DNA from: an uncultured Faecalibacterium sp.
GTDB taxonomy: Bacteria; Bacillota; Clostridia; Oscillospirales; Ruminococcaceae
DNA: 64,000 nt
Direction: 5' to 3'
NCBI GenBank assembly: GCA_934524985.1
Contig: CAKSYT010000006.1
Coordinates: forward strand, 62,001 to 126,000
Shown: positions 45,187-53,426 of the stretch, in pieces
Layout: each line of letters starts with the position of its first letter
Position numbering within the stretch: position 1 is the first letter of the stretch
The notes under the pieces: model-generated
Database searches by the model: none
What the model saw: only the letters and a program-made list of their open reading frames with translations
What the model was told of the DNA's origin: nothing
Position numbers and translations under genes: made by a program

Positions 45187-45990
45187 TTACTTTTCCTCCT
45201 GCATTTTACGCTGTTCCAGTTCCAGCACCGCGCGCTTTGTCAGCACGCCCGCCAGATGCCTGCGGTATTCGGCGCTGCCGCGCATATTGGAGCCGGTAAC
45301 GATCTGCGCCTTTACGTTTTCAGCAGACTGTGCGGCAAGCTGTTCTGCCGCAAGGGCAGGCTCTGCCGGGAGCTCGAACCGCACGGCGCGCAGCGGACGC
45401 GCACCGATGACGATGCGGTAATCGCCGGTCTCCATCCGGGCGGCGGCGCAGGTCAGCACCGGGATATCGGTCTGGCTGTTGCGCACCGACTGGTAATAAA
45501 GCTGCATCGGTGTCTTTTTTACGATCAGCCGCACCAGAACGTCCCGGTCGTAGGGGCGCTGGGCATATTCCTGCAAAGGCAGGATGCCGCCCTTGTACAG
45601 CTCTACATCACAGTCCATAGCAAGGAACATGGTCAGCACATCCGAAAAGCCGAACCGGCTGTAAATGCTGCCGCCCACGGTTGCCAGATTGCGCAGCTGC
45701 ACGCCCACGATATGGCGCACAGCCTCCCGCATGGCACCATTGGTGTAGGCAGCAAGCCCCGGGTGCTGTTCCAGCTGGCGCAGGGTGACCATAGCGCCGA
45801 TGGAAAAGCTGTCCTCGGTCTCCTCAATGGTATCAAGCCCCAGACCGGAAAGGTCGATGGCGGTGCCGACATTGATGGTTTCCATCTTCAGCCAGATCAT
45901 GCCGCCCAAAATGCGGTTTTGCTTTTTCTGGTTCAGCTGCCACGCTTCCTCCAGACTTTCTGCCCGCTTATATTCTCGGATCGTCATCAT
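45187..45990 (-). CDS. Xanthine-dehydrogenase-type FAD-binding subunit
   Basis: 267 residues of the CO-dehydrogenase-type FAD-binding fold: EAWQLNQKKQNRILGGMIWL near the start and LRNLATVGGSIYSR in the flavin-binding part. It hands electrons from the Fe-S clusters to NAD or another acceptor. First gene of the leftward selenium-hydroxylase run, divergent from the MocA-like gene at 46094. Confidence 0.9.
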   Translation of the reverse strand: MMTIREYKRAESLEEAWQLNQKKQNRILGGMIWLKMETINVGTAIDLSGLGLDTIEETEDSFSIGAMVTLRQLEQHPGLAAYTNGAMREAVRHIVGVQLRNLATVGGSIYSRFGFSDVLTMFLAMDCDVELYKGGILPLQEYAQRPYDRDVLVRLIVKKTPMQLYYQSVRNSQTDIPVLTCAAARMETGDYRIVIGARPLRAVRFELPAEPALAAEQLAAQSAENVKAQIVTGSNMRGSAEYRRHLAGVLTKRAVLELEQRKMQEEK

Positions 45991-46093
45991 GTGCAGTACC
46001 TCTCTTTTCTATCGCTGCGATATCTCTTCTTTTATTTTAGCACAGCTTTCGGTATAATACTATTATAAAATGCTGCTGAAGGAGTGTTTTTGT

Positions 46094-46753
46094 ATGAAGA
46101 AGTCGCTTACGGTCGGCTGTGTGATCATGGCTTCCGGGCTGAGCCGCCGGTTTGGCGCAAATAAACTGCTGGCAGATTTTTGCGGGCAGCCCATGCTCTG
46201 CCGGGCTTTTGCCGCCACTGCCACACCCGGTATCGCTGCCCGCATCGTGGTGACCCGCTCGGAGGAAGTGCAGGCGCTGTGCAGGGCGCAGGGCGTTCCG
46301 GTGCTGCTGCACTGCCTGCCCGGCCGCAACGATACCGTTCGGCTGGGGCTTTCAGCGCTGCTGGAGCAGCTGCCGGAGCTTAGCGGCTGTATGTTTCTGC
46401 CCGGGGATCAGCCCCTGCTGCGCCGGGAGACGGTAGAAGCCATGACAGAGCGCTTCTGCCGTGAGCCATCCTCCCCGGCAGAATGGCAAAAAGAAACAGA
46501 ACGGGAGATCTTCCGTCTGGGAGCCGTGGCCGAAAACGACCCGACACCTCTTGTCGGAAGTCCCGTTCTGTTTGGAAGCAGCTTCTTTCCAGAGCTGCTC
46601 ACCCTGCCGGAAAACAAAGGCGGCAACATGCTGCTTAAAAAGTATCCTGCGCAGGTGCGCACGATCTGTATTGCAGACAGCGCAGAACTGCTGGATGCAG
46701 ACACCCCGCAGGTGTTGCAGCAGCTGGAAGCCCTTGCCCGGCTAAAAAACTAA
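46094..46753 (+). CDS. MocA-like nucleotidyltransferase (molybdenum cofactor)
   Basis: 219 residues of the MobA-like NTP-transferase family: IMASGLSRRFGANKLL is the nucleotide loop and FLPGDQPLLRRETVEAM the metal site. MocA makes the cytidine dinucleotide form of molybdopterin for hydroxylases. AAGGAG precedes the ATG at 46094; TATAAT at about 46052-46057 may be its -10. Divergent from, and functionally joined to, the hydroxylase operon. Confidence 0.85.
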   Translation: MKKSLTVGCVIMASGLSRRFGANKLLADFCGQPMLCRAFAATATPGIAARIVVTRSEEVQALCRAQGVPVLLHCLPGRNDTVRLGLSALLEQLPELSGCMFLPGDQPLLRRETVEAMTERFCREPSSPAEWQKETEREIFRLGAVAENDPTPLVGSPVLFGSSFFPELLTLPENKGGNMLLKKYPAQVRTICIADSAELLDADTPQVLQQLEALARLKN

Positions 46754-46756
46754 GTT

Positions 46757-48154
46757 TTACTCTGCCATATCGTTCTTGGGCAGCAGGACGTTCAGCAGAA
46801 TTGCCACAAAGGCAGCCGGAACGATGCCGGACTCGCCGCAGATCAGCTGGAGGGCCTGCGGTGCCTGTGCCAGAATGCCGCTGTTGGCACCCATGCCGTA
46901 GCCCACGCCCAGTGCCACGGACACGATGGTCAGGTGGCGCGGGGTCATCTTTTCTTTGGTGATCAGCTGGATGCCGCTGACCACGATGGAAGAGAACATC
47001 ATAACGGCTGCACCGCCCAGAACGGCCTGCGGCATGATGGAGATCAGCGCGCCCAGCTTGGGGATCAGGCCGCAGAGGATCAGGAACACAGCACCGGAGG
47101 CCAGAGCCATGCGGTTGACCACCTTGGTCATGGCAACCAGACCCACGTTCTGGCTGAAGGAGGTGTTGGGCAGCACGCCGAACAGTGCGGCAAAGGTAGA
47201 GCCGAGGCCATCGCAGATAACGCCGCCGGACAGCTCCTTATCAGAGGGCTCGCGGTCCATGCCGCCCTCCATCACGCCGGAGATATCGCCCACAGTCTCC
47301 ACTGCGGTAACGATGAACATGATCAGCACCGGCAGGATCGCACGGGCATCAAATACCACCTTGACCGGCATCAGCTTGGGCACTGCGAACCAGGAGGCCT
47401 GTGCCACCTTGCTCCAGTTGAGCACCCATGCCTTGGTGAACTCTACGCCATCAGCAGTCACGCCGGTGGTGGGCAGCACCAGACCCATAATGAAAGCAGC
47501 CACATAACCGGCCAGAATGCCGATGAGGATGGCGGAGGAACTGAGGAAGCCGGTAGTCCAGTGCTTGAAGAACAGGATGACCACCAGCACGAACAGTGCC
47601 AGCAGCAGGTTCTCCACAGAGCCGAAGTCCTTGGCCTTGTTGCCGCCGCCGAAGGAGTTGATGCCTACCGAGATCAGCGAAAGGCCGATGGAAAGCACCA
47701 CCGTGCCGGTGACCACCGGCGGGAAGAACCTGCGCAGCGGCTTCAGGAAGAAGCCCAGCACACTTTCAAAAATACCGCCGATGATGGATGCGCCCATAAT
47801 GGCACCGTAGGCCAGCACACCGCCGCCCATCGTGCCCACAACGCTGTTGAACACGCCGATAAAACCGGAGCTGGTACCCATGATGATGGGCACTGCGCCG
47901 CCCACGGGTCCGATGGTGAACAGCTGCACCAGCGTGACGATGCCTGCCACAAACATGGCGCTTTGCAGCAGGGTGACCTGCAGGTCTGCAAACTCACCGC
48001 CTGCAATGCCGCAGGCGCTAGTGATGATCAGCAGCGGGGTCAGGTTGCCCACGAACATGGCGCAGACATGCTGCAAGCCCAGCGGGATGGCCTGACGCAG
48101 GGACATTTTGGCTTCAAACTGATAAGCCGCTTCTTCAAGCTTGACTTCCTTCAA
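46757..48154 (-). CDS. Xanthine/uracil permease (NCS2 family)
   Basis: 465 residues with about 12-14 membrane helices; the family signature QHVCAMFVGNL at the N-terminus, and TVGDISGVMEGG and TSFSQNVGLVAMTKVVNR later. It is a proton-coupled purine or pyrimidine importer. The TTG start at 48154 has GAGGAGAG 8 bases upstream; an in-frame TTG at 48172 has none. Location beside the hydroxylase operon suggests uptake of its purine substrate; this is inference. Confidence 0.9.
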   Translation of the reverse strand: MKEVKLEEAAYQFEAKMSLRQAIPLGLQHVCAMFVGNLTPLLIITSACGIAGGEFADLQVTLLQSAMFVAGIVTLVQLFTIGPVGGAVPIIMGTSSGFIGVFNSVVGTMGGGVLAYGAIMGASIIGGIFESVLGFFLKPLRRFFPPVVTGTVVLSIGLSLISVGINSFGGGNKAKDFGSVENLLLALFVLVVILFFKHWTTGFLSSSAILIGILAGYVAAFIMGLVLPTTGVTADGVEFTKAWVLNWSKVAQASWFAVPKLMPVKVVFDARAILPVLIMFIVTAVETVGDISGVMEGGMDREPSDKELSGGVICDGLGSTFAALFGVLPNTSFSQNVGLVAMTKVVNRMALASGAVFLILCGLIPKLGALISIMPQAVLGGAAVMMFSSIVVSGIQLITKEKMTPRHLTIVSVALGVGYGMGANSGILAQAPQALQLICGESGIVPAAFVAILLNVLLPKNDMAE

Positions 48155-48220
48155 AAATTCCACTCTCCTCAAGGTTTTAAAGGTTTATGCGGTTCGGATG
48201 CTTTGCAAAAAAGCGAAAAT

Positions 48221-48248
48221 ATTATAGCAAAATGCAGATAAGATGTAA
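48221..48248 (-). promoter_or_regulatory. Promoter for the permease gene
   Basis: On the - strand TTACAT (48248-48243), 16 bases, TATAAT (48226-48221), about 67 bases before the start codon. The leader is too short and lacks the pattern of a purine riboswitch. Confidence 0.6.
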
Positions 48249-48315
48249 AATAAGTATGACTTTTATACGAAAAATTGCTGCATCCCACAAGTGAACTTTT
48301 CTCCGGCAGACAAGC

Positions 48316-48387
48316 AAAAAAGCAGGGCTTCCGCATGATTTGTCCAGCCTGATTCGGCTGACAGCATACAGAATCCCCTGCTTTTTT
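48316..48387. terminator. Bidirectional terminator after the RmlD-like gene
   Basis: AAAAAAGCAGGG (48316-48327) pairs with CCCTGCTTTTTT (48376-48387) and encloses a second CAGCC/GGCTG hairpin. It would stop the leftward RmlD-like transcript before the permease promoter. Confidence 0.8.
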
Positions 48388-48438
48388 CGTGCTTTTCTCT
48401 GTTTTTTGTGCGATACGGAAAAATTTTTGTTTTTGCGG

Positions 48439-49275
48439 TCAGAGCAGTCCATAGTCCCGCAAACAGCGCGTTAACCCTTCCTGTGTGGTATCAAATACAA
48501 TGCCCTGCGCCCGCAGTTTGCTGCAATCCATCGCAAGATTCCGTGCCCAGTCAGCTTCCTGAATATCGACCGTGATTCCCAGTGTCTCAGCGAACTGCCG
48601 GGCGGTCAGCACCATGTTTTCGGCGTTTTCACTGCCAAAGTTATAGACCCCGCCGGGCAGGGTCAGGGCAGGCTCCAACAGCGCCACTGCCTGCCGGACA
48701 TAGGTGATGCCCCGGAAATCCCGGACAGAAAAGCGGACGGATTCTCCCCGCTGTGCCGCACACAAAAGATTCAACGGCAGATTGCCCCGGATGGGCAGCC
48801 GGTAGCCCGGCAGGTCGTACATCCATGTGGCGCGCAGCAATACGGCGCTCGGACAGAGTGCCTGCACCCGCTGCTCCATTTCCAGCTTGCCCTGCCCGTA
48901 CACATTGGCAGGCCGCAGCGGCATACTTTCCGGCAGTGGGCCGGACTGTTCCACACCGGCATAGACCTGATCCGAGCTGAAGGCCACCAGTTTTGCGCCT
49001 GTCTCCGCTGCCGCCCGGGCAAGCCAGACCGGCAGCTCCACATTGGCACGGTAAGCCTGCTCCGGGTGGTCGGCGCAGTAACCGGTATCCGAAATGGCTG
49101 CGGTGTGCAGAATGACATCCGGCCGCTGCTGCAAAACTGCCCGCCGCACCGCATCCTCCCCTGCTGCTGCCAAAAAGCCTTTGGGAAAGCTGCATAGGTC
49201 ATACCGCCCTGCCCATTGCTGCATCACACGGGAGCCCACAAAGCCACCGGCACCGGTTACAAGAATCTTTTTCAT
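48439..49275 (-). CDS. RmlD-like sugar-nucleotide reductase (SDR family)
   Basis: 278 residues of the extended short-chain dehydrogenase type: GAGGFVGSRV for NAD(P), SSDQVYAG, and YGQGKLEME with the YxxxK pair. It is closest in style to dTDP-4-dehydrorhamnose reductase. No other rhamnose genes are nearby, so the substrate is uncertain. It lies 22 bases after azlD. Confidence 0.75.
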   Translation of the reverse strand: MKKILVTGAGGFVGSRVMQQWAGRYDLCSFPKGFLAAAGEDAVRRAVLQQRPDVILHTAAISDTGYCADHPEQAYRANVELPVWLARAAAETGAKLVAFSSDQVYAGVEQSGPLPESMPLRPANVYGQGKLEMEQRVQALCPSAVLLRATWMYDLPGYRLPIRGNLPLNLLCAAQRGESVRFSVRDFRGITYVRQAVALLEPALTLPGGVYNFGSENAENMVLTARQFAETLGITVDIQEADWARNLAMDCSKLRAQGIVFDTTQEGLTRCLRDYGLL

Positions 49276-49297
49276 TTTGTTCTCCTGCTATGAGGTC

Positions 49298-49603
49298 TCA
49301 GATAAAAAATTCCAGCACAAACACCACGGCACAGCAGCCCGCAGCCACCTGAAACAGGCTTGCGCCAAACCATGCGGCGGCAATGCCAACTACCAGTGCA
49401 ACGGCGCCCGCTACCGGGCTCTGCGTTGCCTGAATGATGGCCGGAAAGGTCATCACCGCCAGCGTCACATAGGGCACATAGTACAAAAACGACTGGATAA
49501 AGCGGTTTTTGATCGGCTTGCGGATCAGCGTCAGCGGCAGAATGCGGATGGCATAGGACACCAGTGCCATGACCGCAATATAGATGTAATTGTTATGCGT
49601 CAT
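49298..49603 (-). CDS. azlD: Branched-chain amino acid exporter small subunit AzlD
   Basis: 101 residues, four membrane helices, with SYAIRILPLTLIRKPI near the N-terminus as in AzlD. It works with AzlC in export of branched-chain amino acids. It overlaps azlC by 11 bases. Confidence 0.88.
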   Translation of the reverse strand: MTHNNYIYIAVMALVSYAIRILPLTLIRKPIKNRFIQSFLYYVPYVTLAVMTFPAIIQATQSPVAGAVALVVGIAAAWFGASLFQVAAGCCAVVFVLEFFI

Positions 49604-50369
49604 CTTCGTTTTCCTCCTGCCTGACCGGAAACAACACCGCTGCTGCGCCGGAGATTGCCACCGTTAAAAGGATGGTGCGGGTACCCTCAGAGAGTGCCGA
49701 GATGCCCGGCAGATAGCTGCACAGAAAACTCAGCGCAAAGCTGATGACGACCAGCACCGCAACGATCCGGTCTTTGCGAGCCGGCGGGATGATGATGGCC
49801 AAAAACATTCCGTACAATGCCACACTTAAGGCGCTGACTACCCGCAGCGGCAGCAGGTTGCCCGCTATAATGCCCAGCGCCGTACCGGAAGCCCAAGCCG
49901 GTGCTGCCAGTAGGATAGCGCCATAGGTATAGTACGGGTTCAGGCTGCCCGGGCGGGCAATCGTAATCCCGAACAGTTCATCTGTAACATCGTAGCCGAT
50001 GAGCAGCCGATGCCAGAAGGGCGTTTCCGGTGCAAAGCGCTGTGCCAGTGCGCAGCTCATCAGCAGATACCGCGCATTGGCGATCAGAGTAATGACTGCC
50101 ACCTCAAAATAGGTGGCGTTTGCCATGATCAGCGCAAATGCGGCATATTCTCCTGCGGAGGCATTGTTCAGCAAGCTGACGAGAAACCCCTGAAACGGCG
50201 TAAAGCCCGCCTTGCGCGCCGCAATACCCAGCGAAAACGATACCGCAAAGTAGCCCAGCGCAATGGGCACACCATCCCGCATTCCATCGCAGAACACCTT
50301 GCGGCTGAACTGGTCCGCCCTTCCCGTCTGGACGAGCTGCGGCTCCAAAAGCCTCTGCTTCGATTCCAT
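49593..50369 (-). CDS. azlC: Branched-chain amino acid exporter large subunit AzlC
   Basis: 258 residues with about seven membrane helices and the AzlC pattern GYFAVSFSLGIAARKAG, NASAGEYAAFALI and NARYLLMSCAL. The ATG at 50369 follows GGGGAAG. The first host gene left of the prophage; it appears intact. Confidence 0.9.
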   Translation of the reverse strand: MESKQRLLEPQLVQTGRADQFSRKVFCDGMRDGVPIALGYFAVSFSLGIAARKAGFTPFQGFLVSLLNNASAGEYAAFALIMANATYFEVAVITLIANARYLLMSCALAQRFAPETPFWHRLLIGYDVTDELFGITIARPGSLNPYYTYGAILLAAPAWASGTALGIIAGNLLPLRVVSALSVALYGMFLAIIIPPARKDRIVAVLVVISFALSFLCSYLPGISALSEGTRTILLTVAISGAAAVLFPVRQEENEDDA

Positions 50370-50724
50370 AGTTGATACTTCCCCTTTCCTATTTTGCAAA
50401 CAACAGATTTTATTATACTCCCCTGCGGGCAGAGAAGAAAGGGGTTTCGCGCTTTTTTGTGTAAAATACTGCGGTCAAAGGCGTAGAGTTTGCGCTGATA
50501 CAGGAGATACTTTCCAAGTTACAGCTTGTTTGATCGTGCCGGAAGATAAAAACACCCCGGAGGGTTCCGTTTTCACGGAACCCTCCGGGGTGATGGTGCT
50601 ATTGGGGATTACTCGAGCTCTATGGTGGGCGGTTGTCTTCTGTTCGCATTGGTTATTCTCTATTCTTTCCAATGCTTGTATTTCCTGTATTTCCTCGGTT
50701 CTCGTTGGCTTCTGGGTACTTCTG
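50370..50724. other. 355-base junction region between azlC and the prophage
   Basis: It holds the azlC leader (to about 50470), the strong leftward terminator at 50547-50592, and 130 bases (50594-50724) with short direct repeats such as TGTATTTCC and GGTACTTCT/GTTACTT. The host-phage join probably lies in the last part. No ORF here is convincing and no tRNA gene is present. Confidence 0.5.
50547..50592 (-). terminator. 18-bp terminator with GAAA tetraloop at the left end of the prophage
   Basis: A perfect 18-bp stem (50553-50570 with 50575-50592) is closed by a GAAA loop on the - strand and followed by TTTTTATC. It points left, so it ends the transcript of the prophage accessory operon (or of a host gene displaced by the prophage). 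Confidence 0.9.
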
Positions 50725-50952
50725 TTACTTGGGTGTTACTTCGGTGTTGCTTTCAGGCTCCACCAAACCCAGCTCCACAAGGTAGCGGTTCACGGCCTCG
50801 TTGATGAAGTCGCTGCGGCTCATGCGGCCGGTTTCAACGTTCTTTTCCCGGTCGTCAATATAGTTGTCGATAATGTCCAGGGTGCCGGTGGGGATGTGTA
50901 CCGTTGTGGGCACTCTCCGGCTGGCGCCCTTCATAGGCCTTCCGTATGGCAT
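50725..50952 (-). CDS. Ribbon-helix-helix (CopG-type) DNA-binding protein
   Basis: 75 residues: RRVPTTVHIPTGTLDIIDNYIDD as the beta strand and first helix region, and MSRSDFINEAVNRYLVELG as the second helix, the ribbon-helix-helix pattern. AGGAGG sits 8 bases before the ATG at 50952; the long upstream frame overlaps the previous gene out of phase. Last gene of the leftward accessory operon; a likely autoregulator, possibly binding the dyad at 54464-54486. That link is inference. Confidence 0.75.
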   Translation of the reverse strand: MPYGRPMKGASRRVPTTVHIPTGTLDIIDNYIDDREKNVETGRMSRSDFINEAVNRYLVELGLVEPESNTEVTPK

Positions 50953-50966
50953 TGCTCTTCCTCCTG

Positions 50967-51935
50967 TTACTTGTTGCGGTGGCTCTCTGCTGCCGCGGCC
51001 AGAATATCCAGATCTTGCCGCAGCCCAGGGGCCAGGGCATCCACCCAGCGCGCCGGAATGGCCGAGAAACCAAACCAGGCGCCCGCCAGGCCGCCGGTAA
51101 TAGCCGCGTTGGTGTCGGTATCGCCGCCCAGGTTTGCGGCCGCGCAGACGGCTTCCTCGAAGGTCTGGGCGTGTGCAAGGCAGCTCACGGCGGTGCACAT
51201 ACTGTCCACCACATAGCCGCCCGCTGCATACGTCGCGGGCTTCTCCACGGATGCGTCGTAGAACGTGCCCTTTAAGCACTCGTGCAGGAAGTCGGCCACG
51301 TTGCCGTCCTGGTACTTACTAACTGATTCTGTAAGTAAATATACCATTCTCGTGTACAGAATGCAAGCCTCTGTGGACTTGTCGCCGCGGTGTGTCATTT
51401 CCGCAAATGCCCGGGCCTGTATTTCTGCGCCGCCCTTCGTGCTGCAATAAAGGCCAGGGTATACGGTGCGCATCAGAGCGCCGTTGCCCTCCACAGGGCG
51501 GCCGCCATCCCGCCGGGTCTGCCGCGCTGCTTCTTCCCAGTCCGTAGCCGTAGGAACGCCCTGCAAGCGAAAACGGCCCCGCAGCTTTGCAACAGCAATG
51601 CTATGGGAGCAGGCGCCGCCAATGTCCTTTGGCTTGCTGTCAGCCCATGCAATAAACTGCTGTCCCACAGAAGCGACCAGATCCAGGCCGTTGTCCCCTT
51701 CCAGGGCATCCAGGATGCCGCGCGCAACGCAAAGGGTCATTTGTGTGTCGTCTGTCACTTCGCCAGGCTTCAAGTTCAGCCAGCCGCCGCCGATCATGTC
51801 GGTAACACGGCCGTATGTGTTGCAGATCTGCCAGTCGCTCATAAATTCCAGTGGGCCGCCCAGGGCGTCGCCAACGGCCACGCCGTACAATGCACCACGG
51901 ATTCGGTCAAGCTGCTTTTCGTTGATCTTCTTCAT
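50967..51935 (-). CDS. ADP-ribosylglycohydrolase (DraG/ARH type)
   Basis: 322 residues with the ARH fold pattern: GVAVGDALGGPLEF (about 18-31), the metal site TDDTQMT (61-67) and GGDTDTNAAI (about 270-279), whose aspartates bind two magnesium ions. Such enzymes remove ADP-ribose from arginine or other residues, or hydrolyse ADP-ribose derivatives. In a phage accessory operon it could undo host ADP-ribosylation used in defence, or reverse a phage-made modification. No ADP-ribosyltransferase is visible beside it. Confidence 0.9.
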   Translation of the reverse strand: MKKINEKQLDRIRGALYGVAVGDALGGPLEFMSDWQICNTYGRVTDMIGGGWLNLKPGEVTDDTQMTLCVARGILDALEGDNGLDLVASVGQQFIAWADSKPKDIGGACSHSIAVAKLRGRFRLQGVPTATDWEEAARQTRRDGGRPVEGNGALMRTVYPGLYCSTKGGAEIQARAFAEMTHRGDKSTEACILYTRMVYLLTESVSKYQDGNVADFLHECLKGTFYDASVEKPATYAAGGYVVDSMCTAVSCLAHAQTFEEAVCAAANLGGDTDTNAAITGGLAGAWFGFSAIPARWVDALAPGLRQDLDILAAAAESHRNK

Positions 51936-52249
51936 TTCTGTTCCTCCCGTCTAGGCATCCGGCCTGTAATCACTCGGCCGTTTTGATCCAAAAGCGTGTA
52001 GCCGCACAGCTGTGCGAAGATCTTCGCCGCCACCTCCGGCTCGTATAGATCCACGTCCAAAAGCTCTTCTTCTGGGTACTCCTCCGGCACCTTTACCACC
52101 TGGGCATAAAAACTGCCGCCCATGCCAAGGTCGAAAAGCTCCCGGATTATGTCGTTCTGGTCGATTTTCTGCTTTCTGGTCTTTCCCTCAAAGCGGAAAG
52201 CGGCCTCTGTTGGCATTTCCGATGCCAGTTTCAAATGGTCGCCTATCAT
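51932..52249 (-). CDS. Unknown phage protein, 105 residues
   Basis: Soluble, acidic-to-neutral protein, with KTRKQKIDQNDIIRELFDLG, then an acidic stretch EEYPEEELLDVDLYEPE, and a basic end. No family recognised. The ATG at 52249 follows GAGGAGGG; overlaps the ADP-ribosylglycohydrolase start by 4 bases (ATGA), so the two are coupled and may work together. Confidence 0.7.
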   Translation of the reverse strand: MIGDHLKLASEMPTEAAFRFEGKTRKQKIDQNDIIRELFDLGMGGSFYAQVVKVPEEYPEEELLDVDLYEPEVAAKIFAQLCGYTLLDQNGRVITGRMPRREEQK

Positions 52250-52262
52250 GTGACCGCCCTCC

Positions 52263-52679
52263 TCACACATGGACCGCAGGGTCGAAGCCCTGGGCCTTTA
52301 TGTTCTTCGCCCAGGCCGTCACCATGGCGGCAAGGTCCTTTTTCATGGCCGGGTAGTATTTTGTTGGCTTCCCGTCCACGAAGTCTTTGTAAACTTCCCA
52401 ATAGCGGCCGATATAGTCGTTCTGGTAGGTCAGCGGCTCCACCGTGCCGGTTTCCCGGTCAACGCCCATGGTCACATCCGGGTCCCGCATGAGGTCGCCG
52501 TTCTGTTCCCCGTAGTGAGCCACAGAATACACCGGGCGGCCCTCGTGGTCATTGTAGCCCAGGGCCTCGATGCACAGATCCATATAGCCCGGGGCTGTGA
52601 ACTTCAAGGCCTTTTCCTCGGTGGCGTCCACAGCATCGAAGAAGGGTGCCAGGGTCTTATAAATTGTTCTTGCACTCAT
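52263..52679 (-). CDS. Unknown phage protein, 138 residues (DUF6908-like)
   Basis: Soluble protein: RTIYKTLAPFFDAV at the start, GYMDLCIEALGY, GRPVYSVAHYGEQNGDLMRDPDV in the middle and a helical end. The middle part resembles phage and conjugative-element proteins annotated as DUF6908; I am not sure of this. Start overlaps the preceding gene (ATGA). Confidence 0.7.
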   Translation of the reverse strand: MSARTIYKTLAPFFDAVDATEEKALKFTAPGYMDLCIEALGYNDHEGRPVYSVAHYGEQNGDLMRDPDVTMGVDRETGTVEPLTYQNDYIGRYWEVYKDFVDGKPTKYYPAMKKDLAAMVTAWAKNIKAQGFDPAVHV

Positions 52680-52915
52680 GCTTTTGCCTCCCGCTCCATC
52701 AAAATTTCCGAATCGTGCGCCACCTTCCGCAATGCGGTGAGGCTGGCTGTCACCTGGGCCAGCGTGGCAGCGTGAACGGCCACCTCCTCGGCCCAGGTCG
52801 TCGGGTCCTCGCCAGCAGAAAGCAGCCGGATTGAATCGGCCAGGTGTTCCGCTTCAAGCTCCGCCATAACGATCTGGCCGTTCAACTGCTGGTTGAAGAA
52901 TTTAACTTTGTCCAT
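52676..52915 (-). CDS. Unknown phage protein, 79 residues
   Basis: Helical, probably coiled-coil protein starting MDKVKFFNQQLNGQ, with an EAEHLADSIRLL helix and a C-terminal LTALRKVAHDSEILMERE helix. The start at 52915 has GAGAGGAG before it. The 94 bases upstream can form two GC-rich hairpins, which might moderate expression of the downstream genes. No family recognised. Confidence 0.65.
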   Translation of the reverse strand: MDKVKFFNQQLNGQIVMAELEAEHLADSIRLLSAGEDPTTWAEEVAVHAATLAQVTASLTALRKVAHDSEILMEREAKA

Positions 52916-53009
52916 GCTCTGCGCTCCTCTCTGCGGTATGGTTCCCGCGACCTTGCCCGGCTGGCTGCCGGGTGGTTTCGGCCCTTCCCTCGGGCCATCG
53001 TCAGGCGGG

Positions 53010-53174
53010 TTAAATGTCGGTTTTCCGTGCGCCCTTCTCCGTGTGTTCCCACACGTCGACGGAGTATCCAGCAGCCCGAAACCTGTTTGCAAAGCTGCGG
53101 GCCTCCTCCTCGGATGGCTTCCAAACACAGAGCGGGAAACCGGCCTTGTTGTACAAAATCTGGTAACGCTTCAT
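53010..53174 (-). CDS. Small phage protein, 54 residues
   Basis: A basic small protein (MKRYQILYNKAGFP at the start, then WKPSEEEARSFANRFRAAGY) with a beta-beta-alpha look. GAAGGAGGCGTGAACG precedes the ATG at 53174, three bases after the stop of the preceding gene. Tight packing and a strong ribosome-binding site argue that it is real despite its length. Function unknown. Confidence 0.65.
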   Translation of the reverse strand: MKRYQILYNKAGFPLCVWKPSEEEARSFANRFRAAGYSVDVWEHTEKGARKTDI

Positions 53175-53177
53175 CGT

Positions 53178-53423
53178 TCACGCCTCCTTCACTTCCACGC
53201 TCTTAATGCTGTTCTCAACATAACCGCGGCCGCGGAGGTGCTCGCAGCTCCAGCAGAAGCCAATTCCGCGTTCTCTCAGAAAATAACCCGCCTGGGTGTT
53301 GTCCTTTCCGCTAAAGGCGGATTGAAGCGCCCAGGCCTGGGCGTCCTCCACCAGGATCATTGCGCAGGCCTCGCCGCGCTCGCCGTTCTGGATAGTGTCG
53401 TAGGTGAAAATAACATTCTTCAT
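53178..53423 (-). CDS. Small phage protein, 81 residues
   Basis: Soluble protein with IFTYDTIQNGERGEACAMIL, a helical middle, and a CSKH-free single-cysteine end (GFCWSCEHLRGRG) holding a CWSC pair. Function unknown; the two cysteines could bind metal. AGAGGAGGAC lies before the ATG. Confidence 0.65.
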   Translation of the reverse strand: MKNVIFTYDTIQNGERGEACAMILVEDAQAWALQSAFSGKDNTQAGYFLRERGIGFCWSCEHLRGRGYVENSIKSVEVKEA

Positions 53424-53426
53424 GGT

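Noticed and set aside
42431..45990. Selenocysteine codons in the hydroxylase subunits
   Set aside because: All three genes are full length without internal TGA; the selenium link is through a cofactor, not Sec.
48155..48230. Purine riboswitch upstream of the permease
   Set aside because: Only about 65 transcribed bases and no matching three-way-junction core sequence.
50475..50672. 65-codon leftward ORF at the prophage junction
   Set aside because: It runs through the 18-bp terminator stem and has no ribosome-binding site.
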